Positions 31,355 to 40,560 of a stretch of 43,761 bases of DNA are shown in pieces. Within the stretch, counting starts at the first letter, position 1; the number at the start of each line of letters is the position of its first letter. The translations under genes were made by a program, and so were the position numbers. Origin of the DNA: Sphingomonadales bacterium (GTDB lineage: Bacteria > Pseudomonadota > Alphaproteobacteria > Sphingomonadales > Sphingomonadaceae); contig JAGXTB010000022.1 in NCBI GenBank assembly GCA_018334165.1, forward strand, positions 1 through 43,761, written 5' to 3'. Below the pieces are notes generated by a model, which worked only from the letters and a program-made list of their open reading frames with translations, was not told the DNA's origin and made no database searches.

Positions 31355-31921
31355 TCAGACTTCTTCGCCTTCGTCGGCATCGCCCATCAGATCGACCGGG
31401 CCGAGCGGCTGGATCGTCGAGACGGCGTGCTTGTAGGCGAGCTGGACATAGCCTTCGCGCTCCAGCAGCATGCAGAACAGGTCATAGGCCGCGACCCGGC
31501 CCTGCAGCATCACCCCGTTGACCAGGAACATGGTGACCTGGACCTCGGCCTGGCGCACGCTGGACAGGAACACGTCCTGCAGCAGCCGCACTTTCTTGCC
31601 GCCCTCGGCCGCGCCATTGAACTGGCGAACATCGATCGGCTGGCTGGGCATGATCGTCGAGATCGCGTGCTTGTAAACCAGCTGGGCCTGGCCATCGCGG
31701 CGCAGCAGGATCGAGAAATTGTCAAACCAGGTGACGATCCCCTGCAGCTTGACGCCCTTGACCAGGAACATGGTCACCGGGGTCTTGTTCTTGCGGAGCA
31801 GATTGAGGAACTGGTCCTGAAGGTTCTGGCCTTTGGCCGCAGCGGGTGCGGGTGCATCGGCTGCCGGTTCGGCTTCGGCCTTCTCGGCGCGGGGGCGCGC
31901 AGTCAGGGTGCGAGAGGTCAT
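31355..31921 (-). CDS. hfq: Hfq with two tandem Sm domains
   Basis: RNA chaperone that pairs sRNAs with mRNAs. It has 188 residues, about twice the usual 80-100. After a 30-residue Ala/Glu-rich lead, domain 1 (about 31-95) is canonical: [47 protein letters not shown]. Domain 2 (about 110-175) is a divergent second Sm fold: [47 protein letters not shown]. Double-Sm Hfq proteins are known in Zymomonas and Novosphingobium. An acidic tail (DADEGEEV) follows. AAGGAG precedes the ATG (complement 31919-31921). It lies downstream of ntrX and upstream of hflX, the usual alphaproteobacterial order. Confidence 0.95.
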   Translation of the reverse strand: MTSRTLTARPRAEKAEAEPAADAPAPAAAKGQNLQDQFLNLLRKNKTPVTMFLVKGVKLQGIVTWFDNFSILLRRDGQAQLVYKHAISTIMPSQPIDVRQFNGAAEGGKKVRLLQDVFLSSVRQAEVQVTMFLVNGVMLQGRVAAYDLFCMLLEREGYVQLAYKHAVSTIQPLGPVDLMGDADEGEEV

Positions 31922-31967
31922 CGTTGTGCTCCTTCTTGTTGGCGGCCGCTTGTGCGGTCCGCAATCT

Positions 31968-31991
31968 GGCCCCTCCTGCGATTGAGGGGCC
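31968..31991 (-). promoter_or_regulatory. Hairpin in the hfq leader
   Basis: GGCCCCTC (31968-31975) and GAGGGGCC (31984-31991) pair perfectly around 8 bases. The stem lies 47 bases before the hfq start, in the 139-base gap after ntrX. No U-tract follows on the minus strand, so it is more likely a leader structure or partial terminator than a clean terminator. A weaker stem, CGTGAC/GTCACG (32046-32051/32060-32065), overlaps the ntrX stop codon. Confidence 0.5.
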
Positions 31992-32060
31992 GTATTCCTG
32001 AGGTTCTTACTTAGTCCGCTTTGATCCTAGGGTAAACGGCATTTTCGTGACCATTTCTTG

Positions 32061-33464
32061 TCACGCCTCAAGCGCGCCTTCTTCGTCCTCCTCATCCTCG
32101 CGGCGATCGACCATGCCCAGCAGCTTGAGCTTGCGGTGCAAGGCCGAGCGTTCCATCCCGATGAAGCTGGCGGTGCGCGAGATATTGCCCGAGAACCGCT
32201 TGATCTGGACCTTGAGGTATTCGCGTTCGAAATTCTCGCGCGCCTCGCGCAGCGGCACCCCCATCAACGAGGGCAAACCGTTGTCGCCTGAGATCCGGCC
32301 CGAAACCACTTCGGCCGGTAGCATGTCGGCCTCGATCCGGGCGAGCTTGTCGCGCGGGGTGAGGATAATCGTGCGTTCGACCACATTGCGCAGCTGCCGC
32401 ACATTGCCGGGCCATTCATAGCTTTGCAGCGCGGCCAGGGCTTCGGGGGTGACTTCGGGCGGCGGGACGCCCTGGTCGGCGGCAAAGCGGGCAAAGAAGT
32501 GATCGACCAGCGTCGGGATATCGTCGCGCCGCTCAGCCAGCGAGGGGATCGAAACCGGGACCACGTTAAGCCGGTAGAACAGGTCCTCACGGAAGCGCCG
32601 CTCGGCAATCTCCTTTTCCAGATCGCGCGCGGTGGAGGATACCACCCGCACATCGACCCGGATCTGGCGGTTGCCGCCCATCCGCACGAACGACTGGTCG
32701 GTCAGCACCCGCAAAATCCGCGCCTGGGTGGACAGCGGCATGTCGGCCACTTCGTCGAGGTAGAGCGTGCCGCCATCGGCCATTTCAAGCAGGCCGGCCC
32801 GCACCAGCTTGCCCCCGGCCTCTTCGCCAAACAGTTCCTGTTCAAAGCGTTCGGGCGTGATCCGCGCCGAATTGACCGTGACAAAGGCCCCGTTCGAGCG
32901 ACCGCTCCAGCTGTGCAGCAGCCGCGCGGCCACTTCCTTGCCCGATCCCGCCGGGCCGCTGATCAGCAGACGGCTGCCGGTGTTGGAAACCCGCTTGAGC
33001 GTCGCGCGGACCTGGTTGATCGCGGCCGAATTGCCGGTGAATTCGTCCGAAGTGACAAAGCCTTCGCGCAGCCGGGCATTTTCGCGGCGCAGCCGTTCGG
33101 TTTCGGTCGCGCGGCCAACCAGCAGCAGCAGGCGTTCGGCCTCGAACGGCTTTTCGATGAAATCCATCGCTCCGCGGCCAATCGCCGAAACCGCGGTGTC
33201 GATATTGCCGTGACCGGAGAAAATGATCACCGGCAGCTCGGGCTCGCGGCTCTTGATTGCGTCGAGCACTTCGAGGCCGTCCATCGGACTGCCGTGGAGC
33301 CACACGTCGAGCAGCACCAGGCTGGGGCGCCGCTCGTCGATCATGTCCAGCGCGCTGCCGCTGTCACCAGCGGTGCGGCATTCATAGCCTTCATCGCTCA
33401 GCACGCCGGCCACGAGATCGCGGATATCGCGTTCGTCATCGACGATCAGAATTTCGAGCGCCAT
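32061..33464 (-). CDS. ntrX: NtrX, AAA+ response regulator lacking GAFTGA
   Basis: Response regulator paired with NtrY, linked to nitrogen, redox and envelope control in alphaproteobacteria. In 467 residues it has a receiver domain (ILIVDDERDIRDLV, phospho-Asp in LVLLDVWLHG, KPFEAERLL), an AAA+ domain (Walker A SGPAGSGKEVA, Walker B GGTLYLDEVADMP, R-finger region FREDLFYRLNVVPVSIP), and a C-terminal Fis-type helix-turn-helix (ISRTASFIGMERSALHRKLK). The loop that carries GAFTGA in sigma54 activators reads ELFGEEAGGKLVRAG, as in other NtrX, so it probably does not activate sigma54. ATG is at complement 33462-33464. It lies 20 bases after ntrY. Confidence 0.93.
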   Translation of the reverse strand: MALEILIVDDERDIRDLVAGVLSDEGYECRTAGDSGSALDMIDERRPSLVLLDVWLHGSPMDGLEVLDAIKSREPELPVIIFSGHGNIDTAVSAIGRGAMDFIEKPFEAERLLLLVGRATETERLRRENARLREGFVTSDEFTGNSAAINQVRATLKRVSNTGSRLLISGPAGSGKEVAARLLHSWSGRSNGAFVTVNSARITPERFEQELFGEEAGGKLVRAGLLEMADGGTLYLDEVADMPLSTQARILRVLTDQSFVRMGGNRQIRVDVRVVSSTARDLEKEIAERRFREDLFYRLNVVPVSIPSLAERRDDIPTLVDHFFARFAADQGVPPPEVTPEALAALQSYEWPGNVRQLRNVVERTIILTPRDKLARIEADMLPAEVVSGRISGDNGLPSLMGVPLREARENFEREYLKVQIKRFSGNISRTASFIGMERSALHRKLKLLGMVDRREDEEDEEGALEA

Positions 33465-33484
33465 TCAATTACCCTCTATTTCAT

Positions 33485-35713
33485 TCATTCCGCTGCTTCC
33501 GGCTTTTCCTGCCGGTCGAGCGGATCGCGCGCAAAGCGCATGGTCACGACGGTCCCCTGGGTTTCAGCGGCGGTGAACTGAATTTCGCCGCCGTGTTCCT
33601 CAATGATCTTCTTGACGATCGCCAGCCCCAGCCCGGTGCCTTTGTCGCGCGTGGTGACATAGGGCTCCATGATCCGCTCGCCGTCTTGCGGCAGGCCAAT
33701 TCCGTTGTCGGCCACACAGACCAGGACGTCTTCCGGTCCGCCCTTGATCGTAACGCTGATCCGCCCGCGATAGTCTGCGTCCTCGCTCTTTTGCCGCGCC
33801 TCGACCGCCTCGACCGCGTTCTTGAGCACATTGGTCATCGCCTGGCCGAACTGGTGACGATCGCAGGCGATGATCCCAAGGTTCGCATCGGCGGCGAAGG
33901 CAAAGTTGATATCGGGCCTGGCCACTTCCTGCAGGAACAAGGCCTGCCGGGCCAGATCGACCGGGTCTTCGCCGCGAAACAGCGGTTTGGGCAGGCGCGC
34001 GAAGGACGAGAATTCATCGACCATCCGGCGCAGTTCGCCGACCTGGCGGATGATCGTGCCGGTCAGTTCCTCGAACAGATCGCTGTCGGCGATCACTTGC
34101 TTGGAATAGCGCCGCTTGAGCCGCTCGGTGGCAAGCTGGATCGGGGTCAGCGGGTTCTTGATCTCATGCGCGATACGCCGCGCCACGTCGGACCAGGCAG
34201 CCTGGCGCTGGTCGATCAGCTGGCGAGTGATGTCTTCGAAGGTCACCACCAATCCGGTCGCCGAACGGGTCGATTTGACCGCCAGCGTGAGCAGCTCGCT
34301 CCCTTTGGAGAACTGAACGATCCCGCCCTCCTCGCCGCTGGCGGCCAGCGCGGCGATTTGCGGGGCGACCTGGGACAGTTCGGTCCCGATCGGCACTTCG
34401 GCATCGCGTTCGAGCAGCAATTTCTGCGCCGATCCGTTCATCAACCGGATCTCGCCTTCAGCATTGGTGCTGATGATCCCGGCGGTCACCGATTCGAGCA
34501 CGGCTTCCATGAAAGCGCGGCGTTCGTCGAGTTGCTGGTTGGCACCAAGCAGCGCGTGGTTCTGCCGTTCGAGCTGCTGGGTCATGCGGTTGAAGGCGCG
34601 GTTGAGCAGGCCGATTTCGTCGGCGCCGGTGCGCCCTTCGACCCGCATCGAGAAGTTGCCCGAGCCGACCTCACGCGCGGCATCGACCAGATCGTAGAGC
34701 GGTTTGACTTGCCGGTCGGCAAAGCGCAGCGCGAACCACACCGACAGCCCGACCAGCGCCAGGCTGGCAACAAACAGCGCCACATTGAAGCGCAGTTGCT
34801 GGATCCGGGTGCGCTGGGTCAGCTCGTCATAGGCGCGCACGATGTTCTGGGCGTATCCGGCTGAGAGCAGGTCGCTCTTGCGCTCGGTATAGAGGTAGAG
34901 CCCCGCCCTGCGGTCAATCGGGGTGACCGCCTGGATGCTCTTGGCCGAAGAGTTGACCACGATCCGCTCACCCCGGTCGAGCTGGCGCAGCACTTCGTTC
35001 GAAACGTTTTCGGACAAGGGCTGCGGGCCGCTCGCCACCGCCTGGCGCCGCAGCAGGCCATCGCGCCCTTTGACCAGGATCACCGATTCATCGAGCTTGC
35101 GGTTGTGGACATTGTACGAAAACATTTCCGGAAATGCCGGACTGTCAAAGCCATCGTGGGTCAGAAAGTCGGCGATATCGGCCGACATCGCCAGCGTTTC
35201 GTACTCCATGTCCTTCTTGATCTGCTCGGAATAGCCGATCGCCAGCTGGTTGGCGTTTTCCAGCAGCCCGCGCGACTTGTCAGAGAACCAGAATTCCACC
35301 CCTGACTGGAACAAGAACGAGGCGAAAATCACCACGAGCAAGGTCGGAACCGCCGAAATCAGCGAGAACAGGAACACCAGGCGGACGTGCAACTGCCCGC
35401 TGCGGCCGATCTCTTCCTGGGCGCGTTGCAGGGCGAGCCGCCGGCCCAGCAGCACCAGGATGCCCATCGCCGGGACCAGCGTGCCGACCAGCAGGATCGA
35501 AGTCAGCTCGGTCGGCAGCAATTGCCCGCGCCCGGCCTGGGCCTGGAAGGCGTACCAGGTGATCCCGGTCATGGTCAGGAAAGCAACGACCGAGCCAATC
35601 TCAAGAATTCGGAACAGGTTGGAGCGGCGCACCGTGACTTGCGCCCGGCGCCAGAGACGCGCCCAGGCCTTGCGGCGGTCCGGCGTGCGGTCCAGAGGGC
35701 GGGCTTGCTCCAT
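33485..35713 (-). CDS. ntrY: NtrY sensor histidine kinase
   Basis: Membrane histidine kinase of 742 residues, partner of NtrX. The N-terminal region has membrane segments (NLFRILEIGSVVAFLTMTGI, LLPTELTSILLVGTLVPAMG, LVFLFSLISAVPTLLVVIFA), then a periplasmic sensing domain of roughly 190 residues and a further membrane segment, FNVALFVASLALVGLSVWFA. HAMP (FADRQVKPLYDLVDAAREVG) and PAS (AVLESVTAGIISTNAEGEI) domains follow. The H box is [18 protein letters not shown]; the N box is NVLKNAVEAVEA; G boxes are ADNGIGLP and GTGLGLAIVKKII. The gene starts 50 bases after ntrC, with a possible promoter in that gap. Confidence 0.94.
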   Translation of the reverse strand: MEQARPLDRTPDRRKAWARLWRRAQVTVRRSNLFRILEIGSVVAFLTMTGITWYAFQAQAGRGQLLPTELTSILLVGTLVPAMGILVLLGRRLALQRAQEEIGRSGQLHVRLVFLFSLISAVPTLLVVIFASFLFQSGVEFWFSDKSRGLLENANQLAIGYSEQIKKDMEYETLAMSADIADFLTHDGFDSPAFPEMFSYNVHNRKLDESVILVKGRDGLLRRQAVASGPQPLSENVSNEVLRQLDRGERIVVNSSAKSIQAVTPIDRRAGLYLYTERKSDLLSAGYAQNIVRAYDELTQRTRIQQLRFNVALFVASLALVGLSVWFALRFADRQVKPLYDLVDAAREVGSGNFSMRVEGRTGADEIGLLNRAFNRMTQQLERQNHALLGANQQLDERRAFMEAVLESVTAGIISTNAEGEIRLMNGSAQKLLLERDAEVPIGTELSQVAPQIAALAASGEEGGIVQFSKGSELLTLAVKSTRSATGLVVTFEDITRQLIDQRQAAWSDVARRIAHEIKNPLTPIQLATERLKRRYSKQVIADSDLFEELTGTIIRQVGELRRMVDEFSSFARLPKPLFRGEDPVDLARQALFLQEVARPDINFAFAADANLGIIACDRHQFGQAMTNVLKNAVEAVEARQKSEDADYRGRISVTIKGGPEDVLVCVADNGIGLPQDGERIMEPYVTTRDKGTGLGLAIVKKIIEEHGGEIQFTAAETQGTVVTMRFARDPLDRQEKPEAAE

Positions 35714-35720
35714 CGTTGCG

Positions 35721-35751
35721 ATAATACAACACTACTGTTGCAAAGTTGCAA
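35721..35751 (-). promoter_or_regulatory. Candidate promoter and small repeats between ntrC and ntrY
   Basis: The 50-base gap is A+T-rich. On the minus strand TTGCAA (35751-35746) and TATTAT (35726-35721) could be -35 and -10 elements, with a longer than ideal 19-base spacer. CAACA/TGTTG (35727-35731/35736-35740) is an inverted repeat, and TTGCAA occurs twice. This could give ntrYX a transcript separate from ntrBC. Confidence 0.3.
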
Positions 35752-35763
35752 GGTGTTTCGGTG

Positions 35764-37167
35764 TCAGGGTTGAAGTTCGCCCGGATCAATCGCCAGTTCG
35801 GTCAGGCGCTTGCGCAAGGTGTTGCGGTTTATGCCCAAATGCTGCGCGGCGCGGAGCTGGTTTCCGCCGGTCTGGCGCAGCACTTCGATAAACAGTGGAC
35901 GTTCAAACGCCGCCAGCGCGGCATCATAAACCTGCCCAGCGGTGGGGCGATTCTCGCCAAGCCAGCTGACTACAGCCGCATCGAGGCCGCCTTGTTCGCC
36001 CAAGGAACTGCTGGTTGGTACACTGGCGAGCAGCGGTTCAAGCCCTTCGGCATCGACCAGATCCTCGCGCGCCAGCAGCGCCATGCGGTAGATGAAATTG
36101 CGCAGTTCGCGGACATTGCCGCGCCACGGCTCGCTGGCGAGTACCATGGCGGCGTCTTCGGACAGACGTCGACGCGGGAGCCCTTCTCCGGCTGCCTGTT
36201 GCAGGAAGTGCCGGGCCAGCGCGGGCACGTCGTCAGCCCGTTCGCGCAGCGGCGGCAAAGTGATCGGCACCACATTGAGCCGGTAGAACAGGTCCTCACG
36301 GAAAGTCCCGGCGGCGATCATCGGTTCCAGGTCCTTGTTGGTCGCGGCCACGATCCGGACATCGACCGCCACTTCCTCGCGCCCGCCAACCCGGCGGATC
36401 CGCCCCGATTGCAGCGCGCGCAGCAGGCGGGTCTGGGCATCGAGCGGCATGTCGCCAATCTCGTCGAGGAACAGTGTGCCGCCCTGGGCCTGTTCGAACT
36501 TGCCGGCGTGACGCGCGACCGCGCCGGTGAAGGCGCCCTTTTCGTGCCCGAACAGTTCGCTTTCGATCAGCTCGGCGGGGATTGCGGCGGTGTTGACCGC
36601 CACGAACGGCCCGGCCTTGCGGTGGCCAAGCTGGTGGATCGCTTCGGCGACCAATTCCTTGCCGGTGCCGCTTTCGCCCAGCACCAGCACGGTCAGATCG
36701 TTGCGCAGCACGCGGGTGATCATCCGGTAGACCGCTTGCATCGGCGCCGAGCGCCCGACCAATGGCAATCCGGCAACCGGAGCGTCTTCCTCCCCTCCCC
36801 CGCGCGCCGAGGCATTGCCGACCGCCTGGCGCACCGTGCGGGCCAGTTCGTCGATATCGAAGGGCTTGGGGAAATACTCGAACGCGCCGGTATCACTGGC
36901 GCGCACCGCGGTATCGAGCGTGTTCTGGGCCGAGAGGATAATGATCGGCATCCGGGGGGCCGCTTCGCGTACCGCGCCCAGCGTCTCGATCCCGTCACCA
37001 TCGGTCAGCATCACGTCGGTGACCAGGGCATCATAAGCCCGTTCACCCAGCAGCCGGTCACGCTCGGCGATCGAATCGCAACCGGTTACGGCAAAGCCCT
37101 CGGCCTCCAGCGCGGCGGTGATCACCAGCGCAATCGAGACATCGTCTTCAACCAGCAGCACGCTCAT
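35764..37167 (-). CDS. ntrC: NtrC, sigma54-dependent nitrogen regulator
   Basis: Enhancer-binding protein activated by NtrB under nitrogen limitation; it drives sigma54 promoters. In 467 residues it has a receiver (VLLVEDDVSIALVI, phospho-Asp in DALVTDVMLTDGD, KPFDIDEL), an AAA+ core with Walker A GESGTGKELVA, an intact GAFTGA (HEKGAFTGAVARH), Walker B GGTLFLDEIGDMP, and FREDLFYRLNVVPITLP. The C-terminal Fis-type helix-turn-helix is GNQLRAAQHLGINRNTLRKR. GAFTGA separates it clearly from the neighbouring NtrX. The 3' end of ntrB overlaps its start (4 bases). Confidence 0.95.
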   Translation of the reverse strand: MSVLLVEDDVSIALVITAALEAEGFAVTGCDSIAERDRLLGERAYDALVTDVMLTDGDGIETLGAVREAAPRMPIIILSAQNTLDTAVRASDTGAFEYFPKPFDIDELARTVRQAVGNASARGGGEEDAPVAGLPLVGRSAPMQAVYRMITRVLRNDLTVLVLGESGTGKELVAEAIHQLGHRKAGPFVAVNTAAIPAELIESELFGHEKGAFTGAVARHAGKFEQAQGGTLFLDEIGDMPLDAQTRLLRALQSGRIRRVGGREEVAVDVRIVAATNKDLEPMIAAGTFREDLFYRLNVVPITLPPLRERADDVPALARHFLQQAAGEGLPRRRLSEDAAMVLASEPWRGNVRELRNFIYRMALLAREDLVDAEGLEPLLASVPTSSSLGEQGGLDAAVVSWLGENRPTAGQVYDAALAAFERPLFIEVLRQTGGNQLRAAQHLGINRNTLRKRLTELAIDPGELQP

Positions 37168-38249
37168 GCCGCTTCCTCCCGGCTGGGTTTGCGGCGCTCT
37201 TCAGCCAGCGGCAGGTGCACACGGAAATGAGTCCACCCGGCCGCCTCGTCGCGGTCATGGGTGATGCGCCCGTTCATGTCGGCCACCAGACGCCGGACCA
37301 GGGCGAGGCCAAGCCCCTGCCCGCTCTTCTTGCCGGTCACGAAGGGTTCGAAAATGTGATCGCGCAGCACTGGATCGATCCCGGGGCCATTGTCGCTGAC
37401 CCGAAGCTCGATCGGCAAGCGCACCGGCTGGCCATCGGCGCTGCGGTGGAGCTGAAGGCCGCTGGCAAAGCGGGTCCGTACCGCGATTCTGGGTTCGTCG
37501 CGGGAACGGACGGCATCGGCGGCATTGGCGAGCAAGTTGATCAACACCTGGACCAGCGCATCGCCATTGCCCAGCACCGCGGGCAGCGAGGGGTCAAACT
37601 CTTCGGCAATCGGGGGCGATTTACCGCTGGCCTCAATTACCGCGCGCGCCCTACGGACGGCTTCATGGAGGTTGCAAGGGGCGAGGTCAGGTACGGTCCG
37701 GCGCGAGAGCGACTGCATCTGGTCGATCAGCTTGGCGATCCGGTCCACTTCGTCGGCGATCAGGCGGGTCATGGCGAGGTCACTGCCGTCGAGCTTGCGC
37801 CCCAGCAGCTGCGCCGCACCGCGAATGCCGGCCAGCGGGTTCTTGATCTCATGCGCCAGCACTTCGGGCGCGCGCAGCATCGAATCCTCGCCCGAGGACT
37901 GCGTTTCGCGCATCGCTTCGGCGCCGCCGATGTCGTGGATGGTCAGCACTTGCCAGCCCGGCTGGTCGATCACCGGCGCCACGGTCACATCAACCCGGCG
38001 CGGCCCTTGCCCCAGCACGCGGATCCCCGTTGCCCGCGCCGAAAGCTGGGCGTCGGTTTCGGCCAGGCGTTCGGCCAGACGCTCTTCGTCGAAGACCAGC
38101 AATTCGCCCAGTGGACGCCCTTCAAACCGCCGGAACGATTGGCCCAGCAATTGCTCCGCTGCCGGATTGGCCGCCGCCACTGTCTGCCCCGGCGCCAGCA
38201 CCACTACCGCGTGCGGCAGACTGGCTAGCTGGCGCAGCGGATCGAGCAT
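37164..38249 (-). CDS. ntrB: NtrB nitrogen-sensor histidine kinase/phosphatase
   Basis: Cytoplasmic kinase of 361 residues that phosphorylates or dephosphorylates NtrC, normally under PII control. An N-terminal PAS domain ([20 protein letters not shown]) precedes the H box [20 protein letters not shown] (phospho-His near residue 133). The N box is [11 protein letters not shown], and G boxes are [10 protein letters not shown] and [18 protein letters not shown]. No membrane segments are seen, as expected for NtrB. The ATG overlaps the dusB stop (ATCA on the + strand), and the stop overlaps the ntrC start, so dusB-ntrB-ntrC is one translationally coupled unit. Confidence 0.94.
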   Translation of the reverse strand: MLDPLRQLASLPHAVVVLAPGQTVAAANPAAEQLLGQSFRRFEGRPLGELLVFDEERLAERLAETDAQLSARATGIRVLGQGPRRVDVTVAPVIDQPGWQVLTIHDIGGAEAMRETQSSGEDSMLRAPEVLAHEIKNPLAGIRGAAQLLGRKLDGSDLAMTRLIADEVDRIAKLIDQMQSLSRRTVPDLAPCNLHEAVRRARAVIEASGKSPPIAEEFDPSLPAVLGNGDALVQVLINLLANAADAVRSRDEPRIAVRTRFASGLQLHRSADGQPVRLPIELRVSDNGPGIDPVLRDHIFEPFVTGKKSGQGLGLALVRRLVADMNGRITHDRDEAAGWTHFRVHLPLAEERRKPSREEAA

Positions 38250-39262
38250 CAGGCCGCGGCCCGGCTGAGGAAGGGGCCGTAGAACTCGGTCAGTTCGCGC
38301 ATCACATCCTCAGCGTCTTCGATGAAGTTGACCTTGTTGCGGAATGCCGCCGATGCGGGGAGCCCGCGGGTGTACCAGGCCAGGTGCTTGCGGGCCATGC
38401 GCACGCCGGTGTGCTCGCCGTAATGATCGAGCATCCAGCGGTAGTGTTCCAGCACCAGGTCGAACTGGGTGTCGAGATCGGGATCGGCCAATTCCTGCCC
38501 GGTCTTGAGCCAGTGCATCACCTGCGCAAGGAACCACGGCCGCCCATAGGCCCCGCGGCCGATCATCAGCCCATCGGCGCCCGATTGCGCGAGCGCCTTG
38601 GCACTGTCTTCGATCGTGCAGATATCGCCGTTGACGATCACCGGGATCGAGACCGCATCCTTGACCGCGCGCACGAAGGCCCAGTCGGCATCGCCGCGGT
38701 ACATCTGGTTGCGGGTGCGGCCGTGGACGGTGACCATTTTCGCGCCCAGGTCCTCGGCGATCCGCGCCAGTTCGGGGGCGTTGAGGCTGTCATGGCACCA
38801 GCCCATGCGCATCTTGACTGTCACCGGGACTTTGACCGCCTTGACCGTGGCCTCGATCAGCTTGGTCGCCAGCGGAATGTCGCGCATCAGCGCCGAACCG
38901 GCGTCGCCGTTGACCACTTTCTTGACCGGGCAGCCCATATTGATGTCGATGATCGCCGCGCCGCGATCCTCAACCAGCTTGGCGGCCTCGGCCATTTGTG
39001 CGGGCTCGCAGCCAACCAGTTGCATCGAGACCGGATCTTCGCACACGTCCCACATCGCCTTTTGCACCGACTGGCGGGTTTCGCGGATCGCAGCCGGGCT
39101 CGCGATCATCTCGGTGACATTGAGCCCCGAGCCAAAGCGGCGCACCATGCGGCGAAACGGCAAGTCAGTGACGCCGGTCATCGGCGCGAGGATCACCGGG
39201 CAATCGATCTGCACCGGGCCGACCTGGATCGGCGAGAGAATGGTCGGAACGGGAAGAGTCAT
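38249..39262 (-). CDS. dusB: tRNA-dihydrouridine synthase (DusB/NifR3 type)
   Basis: Flavoenzyme of 337 residues that reduces uridine to dihydrouridine in the tRNA D-loop. The FMN-barrel motifs are [19 protein letters not shown], the catalytic Cys in [33 protein letters not shown], and IPVIVNGDI with [16 protein letters not shown]. It is first in the dusB-ntrB-ntrC unit, the nifR3-ntrBC arrangement known in Rhodobacter and Rhizobium. The ATG (complement 39260-39262) lies only 3 bases from a perfect 11+1+11 palindrome, so regulation at this point would affect the whole ntr cluster. Confidence 0.95.
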   Translation of the reverse strand: MTLPVPTILSPIQVGPVQIDCPVILAPMTGVTDLPFRRMVRRFGSGLNVTEMIASPAAIRETRQSVQKAMWDVCEDPVSMQLVGCEPAQMAEAAKLVEDRGAAIIDINMGCPVKKVVNGDAGSALMRDIPLATKLIEATVKAVKVPVTVKMRMGWCHDSLNAPELARIAEDLGAKMVTVHGRTRNQMYRGDADWAFVRAVKDAVSIPVIVNGDICTIEDSAKALAQSGADGLMIGRGAYGRPWFLAQVMHWLKTGQELADPDLDTQFDLVLEHYRWMLDHYGEHTGVRMARKHLAWYTRGLPASAAFRNKVNFIEDAEDVMRELTEFYGPFLSRAAA

Positions 39263-39265
39263 TGC

Positions 39266-39288
39266 TGCTGCCTAAAATTTAGGCAGCA
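39266..39288. promoter_or_regulatory. Perfect 23-base palindrome between dusB and ispDF
   Basis: TGCTGCCTAAA (39266-39276), a single A, and TTTAGGCAGCA (39278-39288) form an exact inverted repeat. It lies in the 72-base divergent gap, 3 bases from the dusB start and 46 bases from the ispDF start. The symmetry and near absence of a loop favour a DNA operator over an RNA hairpin. No regulator is identified; NtrC autoregulation is one possibility. Confidence 0.6.
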
Positions 39289-39334
39289 CATAGGGAATTG
39301 CCCCGGCGAGAGCAAGCCTATACCGCGTTGCAAC

Positions 39335-40483
39335 ATGAACGAAGCCCCACCCCTGCCCCGCACCGCCGCCGTGATCGTCGCGGCCGGGCAAGGCTTGCGC
39401 GCGGGCCAGCCGGTTCCCAAGCAGTTCGCGCAATGGCGCGGCAAGCCGGTGGTGCGGCATTCGGCAGAGGCGCTGGCGGCTGCTGGGATCGCGCCAATCG
39501 TGGTTGCGATCCCTGAGGGCGGCGAGGAATTGGCCCAGCAGGCACTGGCCGGGATTGCTGGTGTGCGATTGGTCATCGGCGGTGCCACGCGGCAGGAATC
39601 GGTGCGCAAGGCTCTCGAAGCACTCGAAGGCGAGGCCCCTGCCCTGGTGCTGATCCACGATGCCGCGCGGCCGCACTTGCCCGGCGCAGTGATCGAGCGG
39701 CTTATCGCCGCGCTGGCCCAGCATCCCGGCGCAATCCCGGTGCTGCCAGTAGTGGACAGCCTGACCGAAGCCAGCGGTGACTTCATGGGCCAGCCCGCCA
39801 ACAGAGAGGCGCTGCGCCGGGTGCAGACCCCGCAAGCCTTCCGCTACGCAGAAATTCTGGCCGCACACCGCACATGGACAGGGGCGCTCATGGCCGGCGA
39901 CGATGCCCAGGTTGCCCAAGCCGCCGGGCTTTTGGTCGCGCTGGTTGAAGGAGACGAGAAGCTGCACAAGCTGACATTCGCGGGCGATTTCTCCGCTGAC
40001 CTGCCCCCGGTCCGGATCGGAACCGGCTATGACGTCCACCGCCTGGCCGATGGCGAGGAGCTGTGGCTGGGCGGGGTCAGGATCGACCATCCGCGCGGGC
40101 TTGCCGGGCACAGCGATGCCGACGTGGCGGTGCATGCGCTGGTCGATGCCATTCTGGGCGCGATCGGCGCGGGCGATATCGGCAGCCATTTCCCGCCCAG
40201 CGATCCGCAGTGGAAGGGCGCGAGCTCTGACCGCTTTTTGGCTCACGCGGTGAAACTGGCCGCCGAGGCTGGCTACCGGATCGGCAATGTCGATCTGACA
40301 ATCATTTGCGAGGCTCCCAAGATCGGCCCGCACCGCGAGGCGATGCGGGCGCGACTGGCTGACTTGCTTGGCTCCCCGCTTGCCGCAGTCAGCGTCAAGG
40401 CGACCACCACCGAGCGGCTCGGCTTTACCGGGCGCGGTGAAGGGATCGCGGCGCAAGCGGTAGCCACCTTGTTGGCAAACTGA
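39335..40483 (+). CDS. ispDF: Bifunctional IspD/IspF isoprenoid enzyme
   Basis: Fused enzyme of 382 residues in the MEP isoprenoid pathway. The N-terminal IspD half makes CDP-ME from MEP and CTP ([40 protein letters not shown]). The C-terminal IspF half, from about residue 226, cyclises CDP-MEP ([20 protein letters not shown] with metal-binding Asp and His, [38 protein letters not shown]). The fusion is typical of alphaproteobacteria such as Agrobacterium and Rhodobacter. ATG 39335 begins the IspD homology. No ispE partner is in view. Confidence 0.95.
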   Translation: MNEAPPLPRTAAVIVAAGQGLRAGQPVPKQFAQWRGKPVVRHSAEALAAAGIAPIVVAIPEGGEELAQQALAGIAGVRLVIGGATRQESVRKALEALEGEAPALVLIHDAARPHLPGAVIERLIAALAQHPGAIPVLPVVDSLTEASGDFMGQPANREALRRVQTPQAFRYAEILAAHRTWTGALMAGDDAQVAQAAGLLVALVEGDEKLHKLTFAGDFSADLPPVRIGTGYDVHRLADGEELWLGGVRIDHPRGLAGHSDADVAVHALVDAILGAIGAGDIGSHFPPSDPQWKGASSDRFLAHAVKLAAEAGYRIGNVDLTIICEAPKIGPHREAMRARLADLLGSPLAAVSVKATTTERLGFTGRGEGIAAQAVATLLAN

Positions 40484-40560
40484 TCTTTCGCGCTGGAATT
40501 CATCGCAGATTCACGGCAGAGCCATCACCAAGAGGTTTTCTCAGACTCGAAAGCGAATCC

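Noticed and set aside
32061-33464. NtrX as a degraded sigma54 activator
   Set aside because: Absence of GAFTGA is the normal state of NtrX; the rest of the AAA+ domain is intact.
33257-37230. Long plus-strand open frames opposite ntrX, ntrY and ntrC
   Set aside because: The minus-strand products are textbook NtrX, NtrY and NtrC; the opposite frames have no recognisable domains.
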